Notes: generated by a model not told the origin, from the sequence alone. Positions 12,441-24,194 are shown, numbered from the stretch's first letter. The stretch: 64,000 nucleotides of DNA from Quillaja saponaria (GCA_029379385.1 CM055605.1:14791001-14855000); one strand, 5' to 3'. Numbers and translations: made by a program.

Positions 12441-12989
12441 TCAATGGCTAGTTAGTTTGTGGCTTTGATTTCTTTAAATTTTTTTTTATATAGCTAATGA
12501 TTTAGAATTAAGGACTAAGAAAATTCTAAGCAAAAGTTTAAGAACAATGAATATATAAGATAATTATGTCTAATTGTAGAATGAGAAAATTGGAAATTTA
12601 AGTATGATAATATAGGACTTATATACTCTTAAGTTAGATAAATTGTAGATAAGTAATTTAATTAGGATTCAAAGTTGGGATATAAGTAGAATGAAAAGGA
12701 TGAGATATGTTGAATTCTTGGTATATGTATATATACAAATGCATATACACTAATGGAAATTAATTAATTTCTTAAAAGTATTTGACAACATGTATAAAAG
12801 AAATTAAGTGTTATCATATATTTAGAAGTTGACTTCCCTAGGTTTGATAAATAAAATAGCTAATTAAGAAATATGATATGGAACTAATTAATGTAATTTT
12901 AAAATATTTGGTTAAAGAGTTAAGGAAATTTAATTTTCAAGAAATATATTTGGTGTAATTATGTATGATTTAAGAATCCTAGAAAGTAA
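12441..12989. other. AT-rich sequence, possible 5' part of copy C
   Basis: No gene is visible. The stretch may be the badly diverged upstream part of the LTR-like copy at 12990-15235, but I cannot align it securely to copy B by eye. Confidence 0.3.
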
Positions 12990-15235
12990 CTTGGAAGTGG
13001 TTGTTGATACATGCAAAATTTTGTAACCTAATTCGAAGTATACAAATTATTAAGAGCTTTGGAACTAAGGCTAGTTCCATATAGGAATTTTAGTGGGCTT
13101 CAGTCAATTCGGGAAATATGGTCGGGGGCATGTGTTGGAATTAGCTTAGGACCTCTAAATAAAACTTTCTCCTAACATATAAAGAGTAAATCTAGAGTGA
13201 TTTAGGTTTTAATTCCTTGTTATGAATATTTTGGAGGTGATGGAACTCAGGGTTATGATTTTCAAATACAGATTGAACCAGTTTTAGTGTAACTAACTTT
13301 AGAGAGTCTTAGAGGATGAATTAGGGATAATATTATAACGATGAAATGCTCCTAATATCTTGATAAGTTAGTTTAGAAATTTTCGTAATTTAACTATCGA
13401 ATATGAAGTTTTTATAAGCTTTGGAGTCTGATATTGATAACCAGGAATTTTGCGAGTGCCCTGTTTTGTTTATATAAATAATCGAATGAGTTCAAGGCTG
13501 ATTTTAGGAAAAGTTTCTAAATAATAATAGTAGTTAACATCTTATCGATAATTTTTAGATTGGGTTTTATTAAATTTGATTAAGTATGTAAGTGAAAATA
13601 AATATATATCTAAGGGTTGTAAAAATGTCTAAAAGTAGTAAACTTTAAATAATTAACCGTATTAGTATATGTATATATATATATCCAAATAATACATATG
13701 ATACCTATCTAGAAATATATATTTGTCTATTAATAATTTCAACAAATAGAATTGGATTTTCTTTTTCATAGAGAAAGTTATGTTTAGATAACTAAGGTAA
13801 GGTCAGATATGCCAAAATTCTGTGTTTTGCATAATTTGATGCAATTTCACAGAATAAACTATATTGATATATAAATCTAAAAATTTCAAATGATATACTA
13901 TTATAAATCTACATATGTCTAATATTTTATAAATTTTACAAAACTGGATTTGGAATTTCCTAGAGAAAGATATGACCATTAGAGTGAACACTAGTTCAAA
14001 CCCCAAGTTTGGACAGGTTTAATATTTCTAATTCACTGATATTTTCTATCTTTTCTAATAATTTCCTTCTACCCTATACATGTCAAGACATCTAAAATGT
14101 CTCTTCATTATCAACCTTGTCATACAAAGTATAATTCATAATACTTGATATGTAAAGGCTTAATAGAAAATTTTCATAAACAAACCTATCTATACCAAAT
14201 GTTGATTTTATAAATTAGAAAATGTACTTGTAGCTTCGGAAAGTGTGGTTAAATAAACAACACACGTGAATGCAATCATAAGTGATGAATGAGATCGGTT
14301 AAAGGTGGGTTGTTAATTGTTGCCTTTAGGGGCTAGATTATTATGTGTAATAGTATTTGTATTTAAATAAATGTGCAAATGCAATGTTTTAGTGAGCAAT
14401 TTGAATCATAGTTGTCTGAAATTGTTTGTGATTGATAACGGCCAATTGAAATTTTTCTGAGAAAGGATTTTGATTTCTGGAACTGAGATCCAGGTGCACC
14501 TAAGATATGTTGATTTGAAATTCTAAGATATTTTAACTATGATAAATGTTTTAAAGGTTTGGGTGCTCAGTCCTAATGGGATGAATTATGTACGGAGATT
14601 AATCTATTGTGCTAGTGCATAAATACCGGGTGGGAGGTGATATTTTTGTGCAGGGCTGAGTTACTCATTGCCCTTTTGTTTGCTTTGTATGTTATGATTG
14701 CTTTGATTTATTTGTGATCTTATGAATCATGTAAGTTGTGAATTTATAACGAATAACAATATGTATGTGTATTTTGAATTAAAACATGAACATTATTACA
14801 TAATGTTATTTTATATATTATATTACTTGTGTTGAGTGATGCTAGTACCCATTTAGTACTATTTTCTCCTCACTGAGTCCATAAGACAGACCCTTCTTCT
14901 GTGGTATTGTTTTTAGTAACAGGATTTGAGGATGGCCATTATCGATAATGGACCTTACCGAGTGTTTGATGGAAAGGTAACTCTTGAGAATCTCAATCTT
15001 GAAGTCAAATTGTGAAAATTTGCTCTCACACTAGAGCTGTGGGGTGTCTGGTTTTATAATGTGTAATAGTTTAATTAATTGTTATTGTGAGAAGAAACAT
15101 AATGGAGCTCCTTATTATCTTTGTTGTTGTTACTCTGGTTATTGTTTAGAAATAGGATTATGCATTTTTATTTTAGGCATGTTTCATATTACGAGAAATC
15201 TCAGCCAAAATTTTCAGTAAATTGTTATTTCAAGC
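12990..15235 (+). repeat. Long LTR-like repeat, forward copy (copy C)
   Basis: It is the forward counterpart of 6489-8782, and its last 660 bases match 1-640. It contains the shared CCAGGTGCACCTA block at 14492, the GGGCTGAGT block at 14653 and the GTGGGGTGTCTGG block near 15041. It is broken at about 15235, where the sequence CAAGCAATTG runs straight into the TTGGT-rich array. About 150 bases of the 3' end seen in copy A are therefore lost. Confidence 0.6.
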
Positions 15236-15955
15236 AATTGGATGTCGGTCGGTGAAAATGCTTAGGCAAATTTAAGTGGTTGTTCACTAATTACCTATCA
15301 ACATATAGGTTGGTCTGTAATTACCTAACAATAGGGTCGGTTGGTAGGTAATTATCTACTAAGGAGGAGGTTAGTCAGTAATTATATACCATGGTATGTT
15401 GGTTGGTAATTACCCACCAACCAATATAAGTTTATTTACAATTACCTATAATTAGGATAGGTTAGTTGATAATTGCCTACGAACAAGGAGGTTGGTTAGT
15501 AATTACCCACCAACTAGGAGGTTAGTCGGTAGTAACCCGCTAACCTAGAGGTAAGTTTGAAACTACCTGCTAACCTACCGCTAACCCTAACCAATGAGCG
15601 GTTGGTCGGTAATTAACCACTAACCATGCTAGGTTGGTTGGTAATTAGCCACTAACCAGAAGGTTGGTTGGTAATTACCCACTAACCCGGAGATTGGTCA
15701 GTAATTATCAGTAATTACCTACTAACATGGTAGGTTGGTTGGTAATTACTTACCAATGAGGAGGTTGTTCAATAATCACCTATCAATAGGGTAGGTTAGT
15801 TGGTAATTATCCACCAACCAGGCTAGGTTGGTTGGTAACTAGCCACCAATAAAAACATTGGTCGATAATTACTTACCAACCATGGTTGGTTAGTAATTAT
15901 AATGTTCTGGAACAATATTTTATTTTACTGACCATCCGCTGGTTAGTCAGTACTA
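15236..15955. repeat. Degenerate TTGGT/AATTACC array (array 1)
   Basis: About 25 irregular copies of a roughly 28-30 bp theme combine GGTTGGTNGGTAATTA with CCCACCAACC. The theme is partly self-complementary, so it alternates orientation. The same theme fills 16671-17718 and 18283-18506, which end in CACTA-type termini, so these are best read as CACTA subterminal repeats. This copy lacks its own terminus: its start (GATGTCGGTCGG) matches a point about 200 bases inside the complete copy. Confidence 0.7.
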
Positions 15956-16670
15956 ATCTATGTTCATATTTTCAACTCCATTTTTTTCCTTTACAATTTA
16001 AAACACCAAAAGCTTTGAATTCTAAGTGTGTAAAACCAACATTGGATTAGACCGAATCCCCTACTATTTATACTAGTACTGGCCGACTACCCTAGTGCTT
16101 TGTGGACTAGGGTTAGCTATAATTGAATACTAACCCTAATTTGTAATCTAAAGAGTAAATTCTCTTTGTAGCCTAAAATCAAATGAGGATTTTTAGGCCT
16201 TTTAAACTCGTAGCTCAAACCCAATTAGGATTCTAACTAGACCTATTCTTGACTTTGAAGAAAATAATTTTTGTTATTTTAATATGATTAAATTCTATTA
16301 ATTTAAATAAGGTATTAAAAATAAATGTATTTAATAACTTAACAAAATAACCTCACAAATTTGGAACTTAATAATTAAGTCCAAATCAGCCATTTATCCT
16401 TCATGGTTGATAGTCTGAATTAATTAAAATGTGTAACACATTAGGTTCTCTTATATGTTGGCAATAAATGTAATTGAAAATTTTCTTTTAGTGCTTGGTT
16501 ACCATGTAATTCAATCATTTAATCATTCATATCCGAGATAGACATATGGCATGGACTCCAGTCTAAACAATAACTTTGTCTAAATTCATTATTACTTGAA
16601 ACCAAGTTCATATTTTGCTCTTGAAAGAGATTCATTAAAAAAAATTCATAATCTCTTTCACTTTGCAATG
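15956..16670 (-). repeat. LTR-like arm, inverted copy
   Basis: Read on the minus strand from 16670, it matches 17719-18282 in order. Shared blocks include TTGCAAAGTGAAAGAGAT, GAGTCCATGCC, TATGTCTATCTC, TTGAATTACA and TTAATTATTAAGTTCC. Beyond the shared part it contains a good TATA box on the minus strand (AGTATAAATAGTAGG, about 16064-16078), which suggests a U3 promoter and hence an LTR. It lies between array 1 and the CACTA-like terminus at 16671. Confidence 0.65.
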
Positions 16671-17718
16671 CACTGCAAGATAACTGCTTATTCCAACCTA
16701 CCAAGTTGTTCGATTATAAGTTCCAAGTGAATTTGCAATGACTTACCAATCAATTATTGGTCGGTAAAGGGTTTTAGGGAAAAACAATGACACGTTATAG
16801 AACAACCAGAGAATTAGTCGGTACTTCCCGACAAAATTTTTCGAAAAAGTTGATTGTTGAAAATTTTTAGGCAATTAGATGTTGGTTGATGAAAATTTTT
16901 AAGCAAATTGAAGTGGTTGATCAGTAATTACCCACCCACATGGAGGTAGGTCCATAACTACCTAACAGTAAGGTAGGTTGGTCGATAATTGCCTACTAAC
17001 GAGGAGGTTAATCGGTATTTACCCACCAAGCAGAGTAGGTTGGTCTGTAATTACCAATACTTTGGACAGGTTAGTCAATATTAAAATAATAATAATCCAA
17101 GTGAAGTGTGAGGGAAGTTGTAATTCTAGGCTTCTCCATTAAATTCTTAAGTTTAATGTGTCATTAGTTAGGCTTAGATTAGATTAGTTTTTCAACCCTA
17201 ATTTGTTTGTTTGAATAAAGTTAAGATTGTGTTAATTTTAGTACTTAACTAGATATTAGTTGTAATTCCTTGTGGGTTTGACACTCTACTTTTTCACTAT
17301 ATTACTTGTTACGACACGTGCACTTGCGTAATTAATATCGACAACATTTGGTAGGTAATTACCAATAAACCTCTTGGTTAATAGGTAAATACCAACCAAC
17401 GTATCCTAATTACTGACCATCTACCCTTGTTTTGAGGTAATTACTAACCATTCTACCCTCGTTTATAGGTAATTATCGACCAACCTACCCTAGTTGGTAG
17501 GTATTTACTAACTAACCTTATCCATTTACAAAAAAAATTCACCAACCAACATTACTGCCAAACTTTGGTTAGTAACAACAACTTAGATTTTCCCTAACAC
17601 CCCTTACCGACCCTTTACTGACCAATAGTTGGTCGGTGGTTGGTAAGTTATTGTCAACCCACTTAGAGCTCATTACCAACCAACTTAGTTGGTCAAAATA
17701 AGCCGTTTTCTTGTAGTG
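16671..17718. mobile_element. CACTA-like non-autonomous element with TTGGT subterminal arrays
   Basis: The left end reads CACTGCAAGATAACTGCTTA and the right end, reversed, CACTACAAGAAAACGGCTTA. These match the CACTACAAGAAA-type terminus of plant CACTA (En/Spm) elements. Inside each end, about 180 bases are recognisably inverted copies, with CCAACTAAGTTGG-like and TATTGGTCGGTAAAGGG blocks. They are followed by the TTGGT/AATTACC array. No transposase is present. The expected 3 bp target duplication is not evident (ATG left, GTT right); instead the flanks are inverted copies of each other. An Athila-like LTR fragment interrupts the array at 17075-17345. Confidence 0.75.
17075..17345 (+). mobile_element. 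Athila/Tat-like LTR 3' fragment
   Basis: This matches the final 270 bases of the LTRs at 46001-47401 and 49798-51247, for example CATTAGTTAGG, AAGATTGTGTTAATTTTA and the CACGTGCACTTGCGTAATTAATATCGACAACA end. It lies inside the TTGGT array without its 5' part or any internal region, so it is a truncated insertion. Confidence 0.75.
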
Positions 17719-18282
17719 GTTTGCAAAGTGAAAGAGATTAAAAAAAGTGTTTTCATGAATCTCTTTGAGGAATAAAATATAAAATTGGTTTAAAGTGCTA
17801 ATTTATTTAAACAAAGTTAGGGTTGACATTTGAGTCCATGCTTTATGTTTATCTCAGGATTATGAATGATGAAAGGATTGAATTACACGGTAACTAAGCA
17901 CTGAAAGAAATTTCTCAATTACATTTATTGTCAACTTATAAAATAACCTAATAAGCAATATACTTTAATTCATTTAGATTGTAGACCTTGGGCTTAATTA
18001 TTAAGTTCCAAATTTTTGAGGATATTATGGTAATTTATTAAATATATTTATTTTTATATACTTTATTTAAAATAAGTGAATTTTATTTTATTAAAATACA
18101 AGATTTATTTTCTTGAAAGCCAAGAAAAAGTCTTGTAAGAATCCGAATTGGGTTTGGGCTACTAGGAGTTGAGAATGCCTAATAAGAATCCTAATTTGGG
18201 TTTGGGCTACTAAGAGTCTTGGGCTCAATTAGAATCCTAATTAGGATTTGAATTTAACTAGAGCTAACCATAGTACACAAGC
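17719..18282 (+). repeat. LTR-like arm, direct copy
   Basis: It starts immediately outside the right CACTA-like terminus with GTTTGCAAAGTGAAAGAG and is the mirror image of 15956-16670. It ends at about 18282 in CACAAGCCACTAGG, where array sequence resumes. The TATA-containing part of the inverted arm is not present here. Confidence 0.65.
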
Positions 18283-18506
18283 CACTAGGTTGGTGGCTAA
18301 TTACCGACCAACCTTCCCTGATTGGAAGGTAATTACTAACCAATATCATCCATTTTTCTAAAAAATTTCACCAACCAACTTTACCGACAAGATTTTGTTG
18401 TAATTACCGCCAAACTCTCTAGTCATTTGGTTACAGCGACCAAAATTTTCCAACAACCTTTTTACTAACCAATAATTGGTCGGTAATGAGCAGTTTTCTT
18501 GTATTG
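18283..18506. mobile_element. Right-hand remnant of a second CACTA-like element
   Basis: TTGGT/AATTACC array sequence ends at 18506 in a slightly decayed terminus that reads, reversed, CAATACAAGAAAACTGCTCA. The subterminal TATTGGTCGGTAA block is also present. The left terminus is missing. Outside it, the same arm sequence as at 17719 begins again. Confidence 0.7.
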
Positions 18507-18678
18507 TTTTTCAATGTGAAAGAGACTAAGAAAAGTGTTTTAATAAATCTCTTTAGGGAAAAAAATATGAACTTAGTTTAGAGCATTAATGTATTAAAAA
18601 AAAAATTAGGAGTGACACTAGAATCCATGCCTTATGTCTATCTCAAGATATAAATAACGAAATAATTGAATTACATAG
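18507..18678 (+). repeat. LTR-like arm, third copy, truncated
   Basis: It begins TTTTCAATGTGAAAGAGAC and follows the arm for about 170 bases (GAATCCATGCCTTATGTCTATCTC) until the reversed Athila-like LTR interrupts it at TTGAATTACATAG. Confidence 0.7.
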
Positions 18679-20097
18679 TGTTGTCAATTTTAATCACACA
18701 AGTTTAGCAATTAATATAGTGTAAAGTAGAGTGAGAGTAAGTAATATTTAGCTAAATACTAAAATTAACATAATCCTGAGTTTATCCAAACAAACGCAAT
18801 TAAGTTGGAAAACTAATCTAAACTACAACTATCTAATGACAAATTAAACTTAAGAATTCAATGGATAAATACCTAGAATAACAATTTTTCTCAATACTTC
18901 ACTTGACTCATATTTATTAACTTTTACTTAGTTATGGTACCAAGTTGTTAACCTAGGGTTCTAATTCAATTATAAGCATCTTTCATGTTGCTTATAATAA
19001 TACCTCACTTAACCAATTCACTATATGTCTATAAGAATTGAGTTAAGCAAGTCATTAAGTTTAGACCTAATTTGGCTACACAAGGTAGGCAAGTATATTT
19101 CTATCTTACATACTAATCAACCTCATTCAATCTAGGTAAATGAATCCAAATAAGTGTTATTTCAATCATGGCTAACACTAAATTCCCTTTGTCAAGTTTT
19201 GTTAGGTTACCACATCAATCTAATTGGTAACTAATCAAATAGAAGCATTAAGCATATAATGAAATAAATAATTTAAATACCAAACTCTAAGCTATCAAGA
19301 ATAAAATTAATTCAAGCTACATGTTGAGTTCTATTGCAATCCTAAAAACTAAATTAGTTCATGCTATCTAATGTGGACATAAACTCAAATATGTTCACCA
19401 AGAAAGCAAATACAAGAAAAACTAAAAGTAAGTGAGGAATAAGAGAAAATTAGAAGGTTGTAGGTCTTCAATCATCCAAGCTCCTTTTGCCTTCTTATAC
19501 TCTTGATGGATTCATTTTCACTAGAAAAACTCAGTTTTTTTATGTCTTATAAATCCCCAAACTTTTCCCTCTTTTTTAGGTTTCAAAACCCTCAATTTAA
19601 GTTCAATTCGAACTAGAAACTGGGCCAATATGGTGCACTAATTTTCAACACTGCAGCCCTAAAGTCAAAGTACAAATCATCAAAAACTAGACTTGTCATA
19701 CATTGAGTGCCTAGGCACTAGCAGTATTGTTCTGGGCGCCATGGCATCCAGCTCTTGAGCAGGTTGGTTGTTTTGCACATTTTAAGCTTTGTGGCGCCCG
19801 TTTTCCATGGTTGTGATCCTCAATGTGTAGAACTCCAAATTCTCTTTCAATTTGACTTTAAATAGGACTCTTTTATGCATTAAACCTTCAAAACACACAA
19901 ACCAAGTTAATAATGATTAGAACTCTTATTCAAAACCTAAATCCTAGCCATAATCAACTGGAATTCAATATCTTAATATGATAAGGACTAGACTAGAAAA
20001 TAAACTAAAAACTAGACAATGTGAAGCAAAACTTAAGAACATAGCCAAAATAAATGTTCAAAAGCATATGTAATAACTCTATTTCAAAGACTTATCA
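18679..20097 (-). mobile_element. Reversed Athila/Tat-like 3' LTR
   Basis: On the minus strand it starts at 20097 with TGATAAGTCTTTGAAATAGAG, directly after a purine-rich tract (CTTAAGTTTGGGGTTG), and ends at 18679 with CGACAACA-like sequence. Its length of 1419 bp and its content match the LTRs at 46001 and 49798, including the TTAGGTTACCACATCAATCTAATTGG block. A GC-rich island is at 19680-19820. Confidence 0.8.
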
Positions 20098-20470
20098 CAA
20101 CCCCAAACTTAAGGTTTTGCTAGTCCTCGAGTAAAGAAGTAAAATAAAAACACAACCAAAAACAAATAGCTAGAGATGAATCACACTACTATAATGATTT
20201 CTAAAGTATCCTCAAATTTTTCTTAAAAACTATTGACTCAAGGTTAATCATTGGTAGCATCCAAGTTCCTGATTCAACTCAAGCACTAGTCTCATTCTTG
20301 AATGGATTTCTCATGTGTGTGAGCGATATATGTACAAAGAACTTCAATGCAATCCGGATAAGTCTATGTCTACCAAAAGTAGAGCATAACACTCAAACCC
20401 TATATGTTTTAATCACGCAAGTGTTTGCGATATTTCTACAAAGAATTCCTCGACAACGGGGCTAAAAACT
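20098..20470 (-). mobile_element. Internally deleted Athila/Tat-like interior
   Basis: Only 373 bases separate the two reversed LTRs. On the minus strand they begin with a primer-binding-like sequence at 20447-20464 (TAGCCCCGTTGTCGAGGA), a decayed form of TGGCGCCGTTGCCGGGGA, which pairs with tRNA-Asp. They end with the polypurine-like tract before 20097. The middle resembles 49440-49795 of the larger family member. No coding capacity remains. Confidence 0.75.
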
Positions 20471-21090
20471 TGTTGTCGATTTTAATCATGCAAGTGCATG
20501 TTTTGTTAACAAGTAATATAGTGTAAAGTAAAGTGTCAATCCCACAAAGTTCTAATTAAAATTTAGCTAAGTACTAAAATTAACACTATCCTGTTTTTAT
20601 CCAAACTTACGTAATTGCGTTGAAAAAATAATCTAAACTAAAATTATTTAATGACAAATTAAACTTGAGAATTCAATGGATAAAAACGTAGAATTACAAT
20701 TTCCCTCAGCACTTCACTTGAATCGTATTTATTATCTTTTACTTAGTTATGGTACCAAGTTGTTAACTTAAGGTTCTAATTCAATTATAAGTATCTTTTG
20801 AGTTGTTTATGATAATATCTCACTTAACTAATTCATTATATGTCTATGAGAATTGAGTTAAGCAAGTTCATTAAGTTTACACCTAATTTGGCTACACAAG
20901 GTATGCAAGTATATTTCTACCTTAGATACGAGTCAAACTTATTCAATCTAAATGAATGAATCCAAGCAAGTGCTATTTTTTAATTTGCTAACACTAAATC
21001 CCTTCGTTAAGTTTTTTTAGGTTACCACATCAGTCTAATTGGTAGCTAATCAACTGGAAACATTAAGTATAGAATGAAATAAACAATTAA
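20471..21090 (-). mobile_element. Reversed Athila/Tat-like 5' LTR, truncated
   Basis: Its minus-strand 3' end is at 20471, next to the primer-binding site. It matches 18679-19270 closely. Homology stops at about 21090 (AATAAACAATTAAATATAG), so some 800 bases of its 5' part are missing. Confidence 0.75.
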
Positions 21091-21678
21091 ATATAGTAAA
21101 TTGGATAAATCCGTAACTCATTCTTGTATGTCAAGTTTAATATTTGGTCTTTTACCCATTTTCGTTCGGAAGATTTAATCTAACCAAATAGACCCAACCA
21201 CATTCATAAAGATATAGGTTTCGAAACACAACTTTGGTACAATTTAAACCCTAATACAAAACCTCTAAATACCAATAGCCAGTTAAGCATTTTTTTTTTT
21301 TTTTTCTTTTTATCATTCACATGAATTCAAGATGTAGAAACAAACACAAAAACTACATTAAATAAACGAAAAAAACTTCATCATCTATAAATAAATATAA
21401 AGTCATGTTGAATATGTAAATAACAAGCAGACATAATTGTTCACTTAATCACATGTAATCAATTCACTCAATTCATTTGAATCATTATAACTAGATGCAA
21501 AACTTCCATCATCAATTACAAATACAAATTTCCATCCATTTCATCTTCAGCTGAGATATCAAGTATTTCATTCACTACTTCAAAATTCTCATCCTTTGGT
21601 CCATTATATCCTTCTTAACATCATATATGTTGATAATTCATGCACATTGAAACAAAAAAAGTAGAACCGAATTGGGGG

Positions 21679-21710
<32 letters not shown>

Positions 21711-21745
21711 CTCCAAGTGTCTCTTAATAATTATAACAAATCGTA
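21091..21745. other. Intergenic sequence with T and A tracts
   Basis: No intact gene. On the minus strand near 21535-21605 a short open stretch reads EDENFEVVNEILDISAEDE, an acidic segment that could belong to the FAR1-like scrap to its right. A T tract is at 21291-21305 and an A tract at 21678-21706. Confidence 0.35.
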
Positions 21746-21895
21746 TTAACCCAGGAAAATGCGGTTGCAAGTGCTTGTAGCATAGTCATAGTAAAACTTG
21801 TATGCATTCTCTTCACTATGAACTATTTGACCTAACAAACAGTCAGAAACTGGTTCACATGTTGGCTCCTCGCCACTTTCCTCTTCTTCAATCAT
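21746..21895 (-). pseudogene. FAR1/FHY3-like N-terminal fragment
   Basis: A 49-codon frame starts MIEEEESGEEPTCEPVSDCL and continues through IVHSEENAYKFYYDYAT. The acidic leader followed by GQxVHSEENAYKFYxxYA is the usual beginning of FAR1-related proteins, which are transcription factors derived from Mutator-like transposases. After YDYAT the expected GFSVRKG and cysteines are absent, and a stop follows within ten codons. The Zn-binding, transposase-like and SWIM parts are not seen nearby on the minus strand. It is a broken fragment, either of a host gene or of a MULE. Confidence 0.6.
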
Positions 21896-22318
21896 AATTC
21901 AAGACCACAATCTGTGCCAATAGTCAACAAACAAATCTCAAGACATTATCATACAATTAGGCATAAATATTTATGTTTAATTGTATGATCAGTTTTTTTT
22001 ATGCCCAATTATTCACATGAAGTAAGAGGCAATAAATAATACAATTATAACTCAACACAATAGTAATTTCAATTACAAATTATGAAGCCAGTAAACTAGT
22101 AATAAAGTTCAAAGAAGAAAAAACTAAAAGAAAAAAAAAATTTCTAATTACCTGAACATAAAGTGGAAGTATTGAACAAAATTTTTAAATCAAGACAAAT
22201 TTTGATCACGATTATATTTCTTATAAAAATAATGTAGAACAATAAATTGTGTTTTTGATAACAATTTCTCAGTAAATTAGTTTTTTTTTCTCCTCATTTT
22301 CTCATTTTAAAATAAATA

Positions 22319-22760
22319 AATTATCAAAACCTTTGACAATCAACTAAGAATATTTTTTTTGGCTTACTCCTTCACCAAGGGGATGATTTTTTTTATTTTT
22401 TGCTTTTGGCTCACTCCTTCAGCAGTCAAAGTGAATACTCTTTTTGCTTTCATTGTATCCATGGATTGAGATTAGAGTTAGATTTCTTCAAAAAATTATC
22501 ACAGTCTTTCACAATCAACAAGGAATATCTTTTTTGGCTTACTCATTCACTTAGTTCACCAAGGGAATGATTCTTTTTTTTTTTTTTTTTTTTTTGGCTC
22601 ACTCATTCGGTAGTCAAAGGGAATACCTGTTTTGCTTTCACTATAACTATGGATTGAGATGAGAGTTGGATTTCTTCAAAAAAAAAAAAAAATTATCAAA
22701 ACCTTTCACAATCAATAAGGAATATCTTTTTTGGCTTACTCCTTTGCCAAGGGAATGTTA
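22319..22760. repeat. Tandem repeat, about 2.4 units of 175-197 bp
   Basis: Units begin AATTATCANANNCTTTNACAATCAA near 22319, 22494 and 22691. Each includes GGAATATCTTTTTTGGCTTACTC and an expandable T tract before TTTGGCTCACTC. Length differences between units lie mainly in the T tracts. Confidence 0.75.
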
Positions 22761-23885
22761 TGAATTTTTTTTTTTTTTCTTTCACTGTATCTATGAGTTT
22801 GTGGAAAGATTCAGGGGACATGGGAACAGTTAGTGATACGACATGGAAAAAAGAATGGTGAGTATGTGTGTTGGTAACTAGGTTAAATTTGATTAATTTA
22901 ATATTTGACTGGATTAAAGACGTTGTTTCATTTATTACACAACGTATATTAATTGACTTACTCCAACAGTCTAGTGGTGAAGTCACTCTATGTAAGTTTT
23001 TCAATACTGGAGAAAAGTCAATCTCAAATTTGCCACCTTTAACTTCCCCAAGGTGTCACTGATAAAGAAAGATGGAGTTCATTTCACAATTTACAAACCA
23101 CTCTCACATCCATATCCCATTCTTATTCTCCCATTTTAATTCAGTACTAGGTTTTTTATCCACCAAGTTGGTACTCATAAGGTTATGGTAAAATCTCAAT
23201 TTGAGATAGATGTGCTATTGTTAGGAGAGTCAATAGAAGGGCAATCTTCAATATTTCAATATCATGATGATATTATCATCTATTTCCACAATTTTGATTC
23301 AGTTTTGTTGTTATTGGTTTCTTTCTGCCTTTAATTTTGTGGATTCTATTGTTTGTTAGTTATATGAACACATGGCATGGTTATTGAATGTTTTCTATAT
23401 AGGCTCCTATTGGTGGATCATTTGATTTTTATGATTGAATTGAAGATCATTTTGCACTTTTAAGCGATTTAACAATTCGCAAGAGAACTAGAGTAGAGAA
23501 TTTAGTGGATATTTGCAAAGACATAAAGCCCAAACCAATCCATCAAAAAAAAATATTACAATAAAGTGGATATGCTAAATTCTCTGTATGTATATATTGT
23601 TAGAAAATTAGTAGGAGATAGAACTAAGGCTGCTGGTCTGAGACGAAAGAGGATTTCGATGCTAAGTTCGCAAATTTGCTTCATATAATTTACACATAAA
23701 TATTAACATTAGTCATGCACATAAAATAAGGAAAATTGCACCCCCATCCCCACAAAACATAAGCTTCAACCGTTTCTAATGTCAGATAATATAATTGACA
23801 GTTGAGTAGTAGTTAACATGGTAAGCTGTTCAGGATACAAAAACAATTCAGAAAAAGATCAACTCCCCCTCCCAACCCACAACAC
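22761..23885. other. Intergenic sequence
   Basis: No gene is supported. A plus-strand stretch near 23050-23110 reads roughly SLIKKDGVHFTIYKPLSHPYPI. It faintly recalls the start of a gypsy reverse transcriptase but is too short and broken to call. Confidence 0.35.
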
Positions 23886-23889
23886 CAAG

Positions 23890-23895
23890 TTTATT
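23890..23895 (-). terminator. Candidate poly(A) signal of the POLD4 gene
   Basis: On the minus strand this is AATAAA, about 300 bases after the stop codon at 24195. It is the first canonical hexamer downstream that I see. The intervening sequence looks like an ordinary 3' UTR. A spliced 3' UTR cannot be excluded because several CAG acceptor-like sites lie in it. Confidence 0.45.
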
Positions 23896-24194
23896 TGAGT
23901 CTAGTACCAGAGAATATATTTGATACTTGGGGCACTAATGTCATAGAGATACTTGTGCAGATAGGTCCTGATCATATATCAATGGATAAAACAGAAATAG
24001 CACCAGTCATTAACCCATCTGCAGTTACAAATAAGTTGCAGCAGTAACAAATTACTTAAGACAAGTAATATCCTTAATTCACAGAAACATACAAGAGATA
24101 ACTAACTCTCAGCCAGAAGCTGATCTTTTTTTTCCATCTGAAACCAGAACTACAATGTCAATAGATTAGTTATGATAACACACAAGTTAACCTT

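Noticed and set aside
15580..15600. CTAACCCTAACC, possible interstitial telomere repeat
   Set aside because: Only about two units in an array whose variants (CTAACC, CCAACC) arise from the TTGGT theme.
23041..23110. Possible gypsy reverse transcriptase start (LIKKDG phrase)
   Set aside because: The similarity covers too few residues and the following sequence does not continue the domain.
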